Source: Volvox africanus (taxonomy: Eukaryota; Chlorophyta; Chlorophyceae; Chlamydomonadales; Volvocaceae). From it: a stretch of DNA of 64,000 bases. A program made the position numbers and the translations under genes. Below the pieces are notes generated by a model. It made no database searches. It was not told the DNA's origin and worked only from the letters and a program-made list of their open reading frames with translations. This document shows, in pieces, positions 24,001 through 44,000 of this stretch; position 1 is the first letter of the stretch; the number at the start of each line of letters is the position of its first letter. The stretch covers positions 3,472,001-3,536,000 of the forward strand of contig BSDZ01000003.1 of the NCBI GenBank assembly GCA_030268105.1, in the 5' to 3' direction.

Positions 24001-24605
24001 ACCCTGAGTAGTGCACGTGGGCAAGGGAATCCATATACAAAGACGGCAGCATGCAGCGACCCGTGGGCCCCCAATAGAGATAGTCCATCAAGCTGTGCGT
24101 GAGAAGGCAAGAGGCTGCACTCAGCATCTGTGAAAGTAGCGTATATGATGGATATTTGTATCGTTATCGTCCCTTCTCTGCTGGCTATGCACTCCGCTAA
24201 TCGATAACGCTCAACGTCTGGCAAGGGTAAGCCGAAAGCCATTCAGAGTTGTAAATGCGCCACACCTTTCGACAAGGTCTTCTGTCAGCTTGGAGCAGCC
24301 GAACTGCGGAAGGTACGCGGTTGGAAACACGAACCTCTGCAAGTGCGCTATAGTACGTACCCCGGCAAGTTAATGACACACCTGCTCCAGCAGCTTGTTA
24401 TAATCAATACGCCCGTCAGCACCCCCGGAAACACTCCAAGGGTCGACGACCTGCGTAGGCGAAATCAAGTGTGGCGGCCGACTCAGGCGCTAAGGTAAAG
24501 TCATATACAAAAATTAAACTTGAAGTCAAACTTGTCAGTGACAACCTGCTCCTGATCTGTAGCTTCCTGCTCAACCGTATCGCTGGTGGGCTGCGCCTCA
24601 GCCAT
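21047..24605 (-). CDS. Tryptophanyl-tRNA synthetase, eukaryotic cytosolic type
   Basis: Class Ic synthetase that charges tRNA-Trp with tryptophan using ATP. Ten exons join in frame: 24605-24546, 24450-24382, 24303-24266, 24003-23874, 23625-23461, 23121-23012, 22737-22566, 22049-21876, 21630-21462, 21174-21047, giving 404 residues. The order matches human and yeast [21 protein letters not shown], then [38 protein letters not shown] with the HIGH-type H107-L-G-H110, [48 protein letters not shown], and KMSAS at 284-288. The C-terminus is [15 protein letters not shown]. There is no N-terminal WHEP extension and no targeting peptide, so it is probably cytosolic. The donor of exon 1 (CAG|GTTGTC) is the least certain junction. 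The gene is head to head with the next one. Confidence 0.96.
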
Positions 24606-25010
24606 GGCTTCCCGGAGGACAGGCGTGCCCCCAAGGAATCCTGCTCTAATATGTATAATTTGTCGAGTTGTTTTAAACAGGATGAAAATTTGTGAAGACT
24701 TCTGCTATCTGCTGCGGAATGTCGCTTGCACGGGCGAGTAGAACTGAGCATGGCTAGAATTGAGACAGGAGCGACATAATAACTAAAACTTACGTTTTCC
24801 GTCAAGTCCGATACATAATATTGATAAGCAATCAAAGCTTAAATATTGAATGCACGCAGAACTCCTTCCGCAGGCTCCTTTTGAGTGGCGTTGACTTGGT
24901 CCGCTTTGCGCACGTTTCATTCCTTTAACATTTCAGTGCACGCAGTTAACATTTAAATTCAGTTAGAGGCCACCAGCTTACCTGTTCCTGGCGTCACGAC
25001 TAAGAGGGCC
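24606..25010. promoter_or_regulatory. Divergent promoter region, TrpRS / LRR-p25-alpha gene
   Basis: 405 bases between two start codons pointing away from each other, AT-rich over 24640-24960. It must hold both 5' UTRs and promoters. No specific element could be assigned by eye. Confidence 0.5.
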
Positions 25011-28000
25011 ATGGCGTCACCTCCTCCGCCTGGGGGTGGACCCTCGGCTCTGTCAGCCTCATACCTCAAAATTTGCAGTGATATTGGATGCCAGCCTATG
25101 CAGGAGCTTGTCGAGGCATTGTAAGGAGTCGTTGCCCCACTTACCGTTGGCACGGGCACAATCCCGATACCCACCGGTAACTACTGTCTGTGCAGGAAAA
25201 CTGGACAACGTGCATGCTTCATCACTAGTCCTACAGAAAGCCTTCCTGATGGCACTGTCATCTCTCTTTGCGCTGTGCTCCCTATGTCACCGTTCGAGTT
25301 CTGCAGCTTTAATAACCTGAACTTGGTGGGTGTTACACGTTGTCGTAGATGCGAAGAGGTCTAGTAAGTAATGTCCCAAAGAACAGTAAATGGGGGAAAT
25401 GTGCATCATGGGGGAAATTTACAATACCGTCTTTTAAGGGGAGGGGTGGAGCGGAAACAGTGGTCTGTTGGCGACCTACCGAAGTACCAGCAGTTACACG
25501 CACTCGTGGGGCCCGAGCGCGCAAGGCTCTATTAAAGCATCGCATCGTTTCATTATGTTGCGGTCTGAAAACTTAATATCATAAATGCGTGCTCGCAGAG
25601 CACCAACAGCTGGGCGGCCATCGCGGATGCCTGTTCTAAAACCCGGACTTTGCAGCGTCTTGTATTCAAGGATTGCGGCTTCAGAGATGGTGAGTCGGTT
25701 AGGATTACACACTTAGTGCAGTTGCAGCTGCTGCTGGGCTAGTAGGTGTCTGCATATGTACGGGGCAGCGCTCGATGACCTACCTCAGGAATCGTCACGA
25801 GCATACTAGGGAGTCTACATCGGGAGCGCCACTGTCGGTTTATAAGTTCTGTGCGTGCGAAGAGCATCATTCACTATTGGCCGCAATAATGGGCATCCTG
25901 GCACTCAGACTTCAGGAGTCAACCTTGCTCCATGAAACTCTTGCTGCGATCCCCGCGCGCTTTCCGACAGGTCAGGGCCTGGCGATATTCTCACGTGCGT
26001 TGTCTGCAGCGGATCTTGAGAGTTTGGAAATCTTCAACTGCCAACTGGTATGTGAAGTGCCTGTTGAATCTTGAATAATTTATTGGTCTTGGGCTTTTAG
26101 GTTTCATATTGCCAATAATTGACTCCACACTGACATGAGATGCCCTCGCGAGCCCCTGATGTGGGGAGTCCGGGGAGAGGCCCCAGCCACATAATCGTTC
26201 GGGACTGCTCTTGTGCTTGGGCTTTAGGCACCACCCTCGGGGCCCTCTGGCCGGCCCACACCACAGGCCACACCCAGGCCGGCCCGCACCGGTACCCGCG
26301 GCCCTCCTGGTGCCAAAGGACCCCTGCCTGGAAGGAGAGCCCTCACCTGGCCAAGCCATCTAAGCCATTTTAGCAGCTCACGATGTGCACTGTTCCTGTT
26401 GGTGCCACCCTGAGGCGATGCAAACAAAATATCCTCACTGGACCATCTGCAGAGCGATGACTTCATTTCGGGGCTGACCGACGGGTCGCTGCTGGGCAAC
26501 GAGAAGTTTTCCACTTTGCGATTGTCAGGTTGTGGACTCAGCGACACTGGAGCGGTGCGACTGGCGAAGGTCATTGAAGGCATAGGTACGTAGATGCCGT
26601 TAGCCTAGCTAATCGCAACCAACAGCAAGGCGTTTTAGGGCAGGCCTTCCACATGTCGCGCATACACAGTAATGAAAACTGAGCCGCCACCGTTGGTCCA
26701 ACCGATCACGGTTTGGCCGAATCATACCACCCTACAGGCATGATGTGCTCGTTGAGGCATCTGGACTTGTCGCATAATCGCATCGGCGACCCTGGCGCCT
26801 GTGCATTAGCTGCCATGGTTGGGGGCGAGGCATCCCCATCATCCGTACCTCTCCTAACGCTTGAGCTGGAGGATAACCAGGTAGGACTTCGCGGGTTACA
26901 AACTCTCAGCGCCACACTGACGCAGCCTGGCTATTAACACTACGATGGGCGCTGTGGACTGAAACGCAGATAACGGACGTGGGCGGTCTGGCTCTCTGTC
27001 GCGCCGCAAAGGCTGCGCTCATGCTTCACCGCCTGAACCTATCACTGAATTCGGGGCTGACGTCTGCAACGATGTTGGCCCTGGCGGACGCGGTACGTTT
27101 CCACTCTGGTACACTTGCCGAAGTAGCTCTCGCGGGCTGTCGAGCCGGTGAAGACGCCGCAGTGGCGCTGTTAAAGGCAGCCAACAAGAACAACACGCTC
27201 CAGTTGCTGGACATTCGCGGAGTTCCCCTTGGGCCTGAGGTGCGCTTTCCATGCGGGCATTTTGGCAGCATCCACGATATGTTCATTGCACTCCCATCTT
27301 ACCTCGCGTCGTGCATACCGCTGTCTTCAGGGCATAAATCAGCTGTGTTCGCTTCTGCGCTACACCACCAGCCTCAACACATTGCGGGTGGACGTGGCGT
27401 CAGCTGAGGGCGCCGAAGCCATTTCACGAGACCTCCCGGCCAACCGAAGCCTCATGCACATCACCCTGGGCGGACCAGTTCCTGAAGGGCTTCTGACCGC
27501 CATGTCGGAGATCCTTGCAGCAAACACAGTGCGCCGCATCAATGGCTCACCGGGTAAGAGGATTGATCCAGGAGAGCTCGGGAAGATTATTGAGGATTAT
27601 GCAAGTACGGACCCGCATGCAGTCTCCATCGACCGCATGTTACCCTAGGTCACACCGCTCACGTCAATTCTAACACTTGAGGTCATCAGTGAGCATGTCG
27701 AGCTGCGGATAATCGTTTTGTGGTCCCCAATACGCACCTTCGCAGTTGCAAGCTCGCCGCTCATCCACGCCTGGATTGAGGACTCGACAATTGCCTACCA
27801 GCACCAGAATGCTACAGCTTCTGCTGGACCAAGCCCCAGCCGCAACTCGTACCAGGGGCCCCACGGTCAGACCAACAGCTACTTCCAACACCACTCACAG
27901 GTGACGCAGCCTAGTGCTAACGCGGGAAGCCCCCGAACGATCCAAAATCAGTATCTACGGGCCCGCAGCCGGCCATCATCTCCCTCTGCACCCCAGGCCG

Positions 28001-31000
28001 AGTTCGTTCGCAGCCCCCGATCGGATGCGGGCGGGTCGGTGTACAGCCATGCCACGCACCGGACGGGTCGCACCCACCGTACGCATCGGACCAGCACTTC
28101 CTACCTGTCCTTCGGGGGCCTAACAGACATGAGCCGTCGAACGATAATGGTTAGTAATTTGCCGCACAGCGCACACACGACCAGATTGAGGGTTGCGAGT
28201 TGGATTGCGAGGCTTTCCATGAAATGCACACTATAGTTTATACGACGTCCCCACCTTATATTGACGAATGAATGCGTGATGAAACCCCAACGTCCCGGCC
28301 TAAACCATCTGTAGGTGGGCACTACACGCCTCCGCGTGAGCGCCTCACTTGCAGCTGGCGGAGCAGCCGAGAAGGCTGTCGTGATTTTCCGAAAGCACGA
28401 CCAAAACGAGGACAATTATTTGAACAAGCAGGAGATGCTTGCTGCCCTAGAGGAAATGGGCGTTTTAAATGGGATTAAGGCCAAACATGTTGGTGAGCGA
28501 TGTTGCAACGGCCTGTCCGTCTGCGTCTGCCTTAGTGCACAAAACGGGTGCTTGCTATTGCCTTCCCTTTGTGACAACTTATCCCCATTGTTACGGCAGG
28601 ACGCTTTCTGGACAGCGAGTTTAAGAAAGCTGATTGGGTAAGAAGTTGAAACGCTTCCTGAGAGTTTGCTTGTTGCCAAGGCCGACAGCAGCCGTCCGTG
28701 TGGAAAGTGAGTGTGCTTCAAGGTGTCTCTCTTAACGCGCGCACGGGGGACGTCTGCAGGACAAAGACGGGCGGGTCAACCTTCAAGACTTCATTTCTTA
28801 CTACGAGAAAATCGCCTACTACCAAGCACAAATGGCGCGAGAGGGTCGCATAAAGTCAATGACCAATTTGAATAAGCAGATGGTGCCGCAAGGTGGGGGC
28901 AACATGTGATCACTATTTGTTTTGATGTGGCTCCGAGTGCCGTAAGACCCAACCATGAACCCTCACTGTGCATGGCGGTGTGACCTTTCGTGCAGTACTC
29001 TCGGAGTCATGCGAGTGCTTCACCCCAGATTTCACTGCTTGGCGTTTTTTGCAGGTACTGAGCACAATGCGCACCTAAAGCGGGTCTTCAAGAACTACGC
29101 CCGGCTGGCAATTGGTCAGGGTCGAGTGTATGCGGATGGTTTGCCGCAAATGAACAGTGCGCAGTTCCACCGCCTTTGCCAGGACGCCGGTTTCATGGAA
29201 CCTGAAGGTGCGAGACCACGCGTTTAAGGGGTGTCATCGAAGTGACATGAATGCTCGTAACACTGAACCAGAGGAATTGAGGGGTTGATATGCGCATCTG
29301 CCTGCAGGTCGCTTGAGCACTACGGCCCTGGATGTTATCTTCACAAGATATCGTGCAGCCAACAGCCGCCGCTTGTCCTTCAAGGACTTCATCGCCTGTC
29401 TTGCGGCAGTCGCGTACGAGATGGGCTTCCAGTTTGATGACATCATGGAGGCCCTTGGCGCACGTAACCAACAACCTTTGGCGCCGGCTGAAGCCGTGGT
29501 GGGTCAGACAGGCATGGCACCTGGGCAGGAAGTAGCCAGTTGTGAGCATGCGCGGAAACCTCTGCTGATCCAGTGGACAAGGCAGGAGAAAAGATGAATT
29601 ATCGCTTTGGTGTGAAGTTATTAAGCTGGGCGGCTTCTTGCAGGGGATCTGAGTGTGTCCTAACTGACCATCCTCTCATTTTGTTGTTCGCAGCGCGACA
29701 CCTTGAGCGAGCCAGGCGGCATCCAGTACGTCCACCCGCAAACGCAGCAGCAGCAGCAGCAGCAGCAAGCAGGTCACGCAAATGGAGATCCCGGTTTGGA
29801 CGGGCTAGGTGTCCCGCTGGCAACGGTGCACGAGGGGGCCGAGGGCAAGAAGGCGTCAGGGGTGAGTGGTTTTATGTCGGGGGCGCCGGCAATGCACATG
29901 GTTTCGCTCAACACCTCGACATTCATTCGTTAATGGGTGACATACTGACGGGGTCTGCACGATCCCGCTACCATGCCCTCTACGGGCGAAGAATTCATTG
30001 CCGTAACGATCTTATTGTAAATCCCCTATCTGCAGCCCAAGGGCAAGGCTACTAAGAAGATCTCTGGCCCAGGTGGTCGTACAAGCGTTGGCGGGCGGAG
30101 CACTGGTGCAACCGGCGGCCGTGCCAACAGTCGTGGTACCTCGGTGAACAACAATCCGCTGTACGACAGTCAAGATTTCTCTGTACCGGGGGCGACAGCA
30201 CCGTTCCAGTCGTCCTTTAATGTAAATGGCGCGCTCAACAGTCATGGACATAACACTCCGCGGGTTCGGGGTTCACCTGGGTATATGTCACCTGGCCGTG
30301 GCGCACCTGGCGGCGTGCACCCGGGAGGGCAACCAGCGTCCGACTTGGCCATGATGGAGGCCCGCTTACGGTTGGAGATGGAGGCGCTCGTGCGGCAGAT
30401 AGAGGAGCGGTTTGAACGACAGGCCGCCGCAGGACGCAGCATGGCGGGGGCGGCATCATCTGCCTCGGGACCAGCCAACAGCAGCAGTGGCGGCCTCCCT
30501 GCATCAGCTGACGCGTTGCTCGGCGCCAAGCTGCGACAACTGGAGGGTCAAGTGAGCGGTCTGGTCTCACGACAAGACGACGCAGAACGTTTGGCGGTCC
30601 AATTGTCTAGTTTGCAAAATGTGGTGAACAAAATGGCTGATGATGTGGTTCGGGTCAAGAACCGGGCAGACTCAGCGACCTCTACTGCTGCCGCGGCAGC
30701 TGCGGCAGCTTCCGCTGCCAGCGCTGCGGCGGGCAGCTCTGATGGAGCGATTCCTGCTGTTGAGGAACGCCTCACGAGCGTAACAGCACAGATGGGAGGC
30801 CTGCAGGATACCGTGACGGGCCTGCGCCGGGAAGTGCAGACCTTGTCGTCGCGATTGGACTCACTGACAGGACAGGTATCAGCCTGCCGTGCTGCGCAGT
30901 TGGAACACCAACAGCAGGCGGATCAAGTGATTCAGCTGAAACAGCAACAGATGGCGCAATTGGAGCAAATACAGCAGCTAGCTGCAAAGCTGGCGTCCCT

Positions 31001-31280
31001 GCCAAATGATTTGGCGAAGAATGGCTCCGGGGTTTTGACTGCTGGTCACATCGAAGCGGTGGAGAAGAAGCTTAACTCCCGACTGGCGCGCTACGACGGT
31101 GCCTTACTGCAGGTCGCAAAACAGGTGGACGTGCTAGATATGAGACTACGGGAGGAGCAGGAAGGTAACATAAAGACTATTGAGATGCTGCTGATGGCAG
31201 CTGGCGCCAACCCTGCTACCAAAGCAGCGCCTGGGGTCCCGGAGGCTGGTCTGCATAGCAAGGCCACCGAGGGTGGTTAA
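25011..31280 (+). CDS. LRR + double EF-hand + p25-alpha/TPPP + coiled-coil protein
   Basis: Sixteen exons join in frame: 25011-25120, 25196-25325, 25599-25689, 25971-26047, 26453-26585, 26738-26880, 26970-27239, 27331-27604, 27746-28149, 28315-28492, 28600-28637, 28760-28892, 29055-29207, 29308-29498, 29694-29861, 30036-31280, giving 1245 residues. Residues about 20-400 are RI-type leucine-rich repeats (LRHLDLSHNRIGDPGACAL). After a Ser/Pro/Gln linker come two canonical EF-hand loops, 573-584 (DQNEDNYLNKQE) and 615-626 (DWDKDGRVNLQD), predicted to bind calcium. About 665-750 is a p25-alpha domain (FHRLCQDAGFMEPEG, LSTTALDVIFTRYRA, RLSFKDFIACLAAVAYEMG), the tubulin-binding fold of TPPP. Then come a polyglutamine tract and a long Ala/Gln-rich coiled coil (about 930-1215). 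A role on microtubules or in the flagellum is inferred. If intron 27605-27745 is retained, the LRR half ends alone at 27648. Confidence 0.8.
29745..29768 (+). repeat. CAG/CAA repeat encoding polyglutamine
   Basis: Seven CAG codons and one CAA inside the coding exon 29694-29861, downstream of the p25-alpha domain. Confidence 0.9.
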
Positions 31281-32142
31281 TAAGATGACAATCACGTTGG
31301 AGAGGCGTCCTGCCAGAACTCGCCACCATTACCCGTTGGCCATAGCCTTGTATGCTTATGTCTGTTTTTTACAACAGAATTTTTGTCGTGGGCTAATCGA
31401 GGATTGTTAGACCTTTCAACATGTGTGTGCTTTAGCGTGAGGATATGATGGCTCGTTACACGCGTCCGCAATGAGAGACAGTTCGTGGGGTTAACCGGAG
31501 CCTCCAGTTGCTTTGCATTCAATTCACTGGACGGGAGACACGAGAGTCGCAGACACGAGGACAAACGATCTTGTTGTGCAACCTAGCACGAACGCGTACT
31601 GCCGATGGCATGGTGGTTGATATATTGCTGTTATTGGTTGAGAGGTACGTCCCGATAGTTCGTTGGAAGGGGCCTCTTGTCTTGTTGAAATAGTTATATT
31701 GACACACGGTTCTTCAATATTTCATGGCGGCATGCCCAGGGGCCCAGGGGATGGACGTCCTCCCGGAGCTACACATTAAATGCGGCACTGCAACTGAGCG
31801 CTGCATCCTAACTAACAACCTGGGCCAGACGCGCACACGGATGATCATTGGTCATTGGTCGGCCCCTTCACATTAACAAAAATCCACCGAAATTGAAATG
31901 ATGCTATCGGACTTCCCAGCTATTGTACAACACGAGCAGATGATACATTCCGGCATCAGAGGTAGTCATACACGTTACATTCAGCAGCCTAAGAGGCAAA
32001 TATCGCTTCTGCGCAGGCTCGGTACTAAAGCCCATCCGCCAGTGAATCAACGCCCACGTGGACCCCAAAATTGTTATGTAAGGACCGCGGCGTTTAGAGA
32101 AATTACTCCACTCCGTCCCGCCCAGCAGCTATCGAGGCCGTG
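31281..32142. other. Intergenic between convergent genes
   Basis: About 860 bases of 3' flank between two stop codons. No coding signal. A TGTAA on minus near 31975 is a possible polyadenylation signal for the GTPase gene. Confidence 0.5.
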
Positions 32143-40206
<8,064 letters not shown>

Positions 40207-41049
40207 GACTGCGTTAGGAAGCCGTGCCTAGTTGGCGACTGGGCTAAAAAACCCTCGACAGTTGGAAGTTCTTCCAACAGGGTCTCAAGGAAGTAAATAA
40301 CCAGGCTGTAATTTGTGAATGATCCTTCAGCAACCGAGGTATGAGTGTTTGGTACCCCGAGTCAGTGACAGGCTGCGACTTTGCAACGATGGGAGACGAT
40401 AAGATTGCTGGAATGATTACAGGATGCCCTGTGCTTATACTCCAACCTATTGCCGGTAACAGATCAGTTTATCCAGCAGCCTGTCGAACTGATTTGGCCA
40501 AAAAGCAAAATCACAATAGTACGACAGCTTCCCTCGCCTGAGGCAATACCTTTTTCGAGCCCGTGATTATGCTGTCTTTAATGTACCTGTGATTTCATCA
40601 GGCATATGTATCCTTATACTTTATTCACGCAAGCATGTCATGCAATGGTTATTAAGCCGCGGCCCAATTTAAGAGCTTGTCTGATATTAAAATCTACAAA
40701 TGTTTTCTAAACAGTTTTGTAACATTTAAATTATTTTATTTTTATTATTCCTGCTTGGGAGTTCCAGAACACACCGACCCAGTCAAAGCTGTTGTACTTT
40801 CCATAGTTACTCCCCATGGTCCTTTCGATTGCCCGCACATTTTTATAGTTAATTTTGATTTATTGCATCGTGGGTTGTGCGTGGTCCGTGCTCTCACGCT
40901 TCGACGCTCTTCTTGAAACCGTTAGGGGCTGGGTCTTCACAGAAATGTTTTGCGGATTGTACTGGAAGCTAGGACAGACCTGAACTAAAGGCGCAGTTGA
41001 GCAACTGGCATACGCAAAACCAGGACTGCAACGGCAACTTCCAACATCC
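40207..41049. promoter_or_regulatory. Divergent promoter region, GTPase / CSPP1-like gene
   Basis: 843 bases between two outward-facing start codons. AT-rich around 40580-40870. No coding signal and no specific promoter element recognised. Confidence 0.45.
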
Positions 41050-44000
41050 ATGAGGCAGCCACCGTCCGACCAAATCCGGGAGCTCATGGGCGCAGCTGAC
41101 CTTAGCTCCACGGCAGACCTCAAGGTACGGTGATTGGAACTATTCCTGAATTGGTTAGGCCTCCTATCGCTCAAGTACATCCTATGCATTCCGTACATGC
41201 ATGCCCAGCCGAGGCACACGGGTTGTCCGTAACGACATCGCCGTGTGTGGTCTGTAAGGTGCAATACCTCGTCGTACATGTCTCGGGTTGCAGGCTGCAA
41301 AAAAAGCTGCCAAAGCAAACTACGCGGCGGAGCTACAGGCACAAATGCGTGCGAATGAAGAGGCCAAGCTGCGGGAACGGATGGAGCGATTGGGAATAGC
41401 GCGCCCACCTCCACTGCAAGCGCCTCTCCAGGCAGGTCTGCCCGATGGCGGCGGTCCATTTTCCCCGGGTGCCATGGGGGCCGGTATGATGGGCTTGGGA
41501 CACGTGTCGCCACCTCGTGCATCACCCCCAATATATCAATCGGCTGGACCGTCAATTGGCCCACCGAATGGTGAGTTTGAGCGGTCAATGGGATTGAGGT
41601 CTGGGGGTCTGCGAGGTGTTCTTCGCACGTCTAACAACCGCCATCCAGTATTCAGATAGAGCAGAATACATACAGATGATGTGTTGCCTGCCTAGTAGAC
41701 ACCCGTTGAGTGGTCCATGGCGGGCCAAGCCGGTTGATTAGTGACTGTGTGCATAGAGTCAACAAGTGACACCATGAAACCTCGCTGCCATCTCACCGCC
41801 AATGTGTCGCAGCCTTCTCTTTGCCTGGGCCCGGACCTGCACTTGGGTTGGCGCCGAGTGGCAGCCCAGGAGGAGGGGCAGCGCCTTCCTCAGTATGGAG
41901 TCAGCCGCCACCGTACCAGCCCAACCCAACTCCTTTCCAACCCGCGATGCCGAACCAGTATCAGCCTGCGGGGCCTCTTGGAAATTTATACGGAATGTCA
42001 CCTCCTAATCCCGCACCTCCGCCACCGTTCGGCAACGCCAACGGCTATGGTCTTCAGCCTTCCAACTTCAGCGGGCCTCCGCCGCCAAACTTCGGCCCCA
42101 ATGGCATCAGCGGCTACGGCCCGCCGCCTGGCGGTGGATATGCACCACCCGCTCCTCCGCCCCCACCACAACTGCTGCCGGGTCCTGCACCACCTCCTGG
42201 TCCCGGTCGTGACACCATGCACCGCATAGAGCAACAGGCCAAGAAGGATCAGTACCGACTGGAGCTGGAGGCGCAGATTCGTGAGCGCGAGGAACGGAAG
42301 GCGGCGGAGAAGTCCAGGCAGCGTGAGGAAGATATGCGCAAGGAGGCTGAGATGGCAATGGCGGCGCGCGAGGCAATGGGCCGCGGCGGTGGCGGCGCAC
42401 CTCTGCGTGATGCCGCTGGCAATGTGGTGGCCAACCTGCGGGGCATGGGCGGCGGCATGGGGGCCGGCATGGGACCTCCCCAGGGTTTCCCGGGACCTGG
42501 CGGCATGGGGATGGGGCCTTCGGGAGGCATGGGGATGGGGCCGATGATGCCGCCGCAGCTGCTGGGTCCTACAAACGGTATGGGTATGGGTATGGGTATG
42601 GCCGAGCCCCCGCCGCTTATGATGAATGGGGCCCAGGGGGGTGCCATGTTGAATGGTCCGCCGCCACAGCCCATGATGGGTGGGCCGCCAATGATGGGGT
42701 CGCCGCACGGCATGGGCCCACCACCCGGTATGATGGGTGCTTTGGGTGGCGGACCAGGTCAGATGGACGGCGGTCAGCCCGGCGTGCTGCCTAATTTCCG
42801 GTTCCGGAGCGATAATGCGTACCTAACGCCTAAGGAGCTGGACAATAAGCAGCGGCAGATGCGGGAGTTGCAGGAGGCGTTGGAACAGCAAATACAGGTG
42901 TGTTCATGGAGCTCGGTGCGCCGCCATTACGGCATTTCAGGCTCGGCCTCGGCCGGGGCGGGGGCACTCTGCTCGGCCGGGGTTCGGACTGGTTTGCTGC
43001 GGCTGGGCTTCGGATAGGCTGCAGAGCTGCAGTGCGTATATTCGGGGATCAGGAGTAACGAAATCGCGGGAATGTTCAGTCAAGGGTGCTAATATCACGA
43101 TCGTGTTGTGCAGGGCGGGAGAACGCCTTTGGGTTTAGCATCGAATAATGGCAGCATCTGCGTCTCTCAACCCGGCACAGGAAAAGCGGCGGGCCAAGGA
43201 GCTTGAGAAGCATAGGGAGATGGCGGAGGTTGAGCGCGAGGAGGCCAGGTTTAAAGCTGGGACTGAGCAGCGAAGAGGTGGGGCGCAGGACGCCGGGGCC
43301 GGGGATGGTGCCGGTCGCAGCAAGGAAGAGGTGCTGGCAAATGCATGGGAGAAGGCACGTCTGGAGGCCGAGGAGCTCAGGCGTAACAAATTTGCAGCAA
43401 AGCGTGGGGCAGGTCCTGTCAGCCGCGGCCCGGGGGCTGGCGGTGCTTCCCTTGGAGCCGGCGACCGGGGCGGCGGCCCGTGGGGTGATGGGCCCGGCGA
43501 CGAACCTGAGCCGCAGCCTCAGTTGCAGTCGCAGCCGTCAGCGCCGCCGGTTCAGGGTGGCGGGAGCTTCGAAGACATGTATCCACCGCCGCAGTTGGTG
43601 ACGGGGGCCCCCCGAATGGCCGTTGGGCGGCCCAGTACCCCACTTGTGGTGGAGAAGGTGCGGCAAGTGGCGGCTGCGGAACTGGCGGCGGTAAAGCAGG
43701 AGCTGGCGGCGGAGGCAGCGCAGCTGCGCGAGGTGGTGGCGGCACAGGGACAACAAGTGGCGGCGCTTAAATCACATGCGGAGCGGATGGAGGTGGAGGC
43801 GGGACGCGCCCGCGAGCAGGTCGCAGCCATGCGCTTAGGGCTAGTCCAGCAGCGAGTCATAGCAGCACCAGCAGCGGGCGGTGGCCCTGCGTACGACTTT
43901 GACAACCAGTTAGCGGTTGTGTCACCACCACCAGCTCTTGCGGACATTGACCTGGATCTGCCGCCGACAGGGGCCATGTTACGGCGCAGCGCTGCTCCTC

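Noticed and set aside
27649..28236. Separate gene starting right after the LRR stop codon
   Set aside because: The frame has no ATG until 28130, is the same frame as the LRR part, and a good intron (27605-27745) joins the two in phase.
41998..42713. Long minus-strand open frames opposite the CSPP1-like gene
   Set aside because: They are antisense shadows of GC-rich Pro/Gly/Met codons. The plus frame links in phase to its neighbours.
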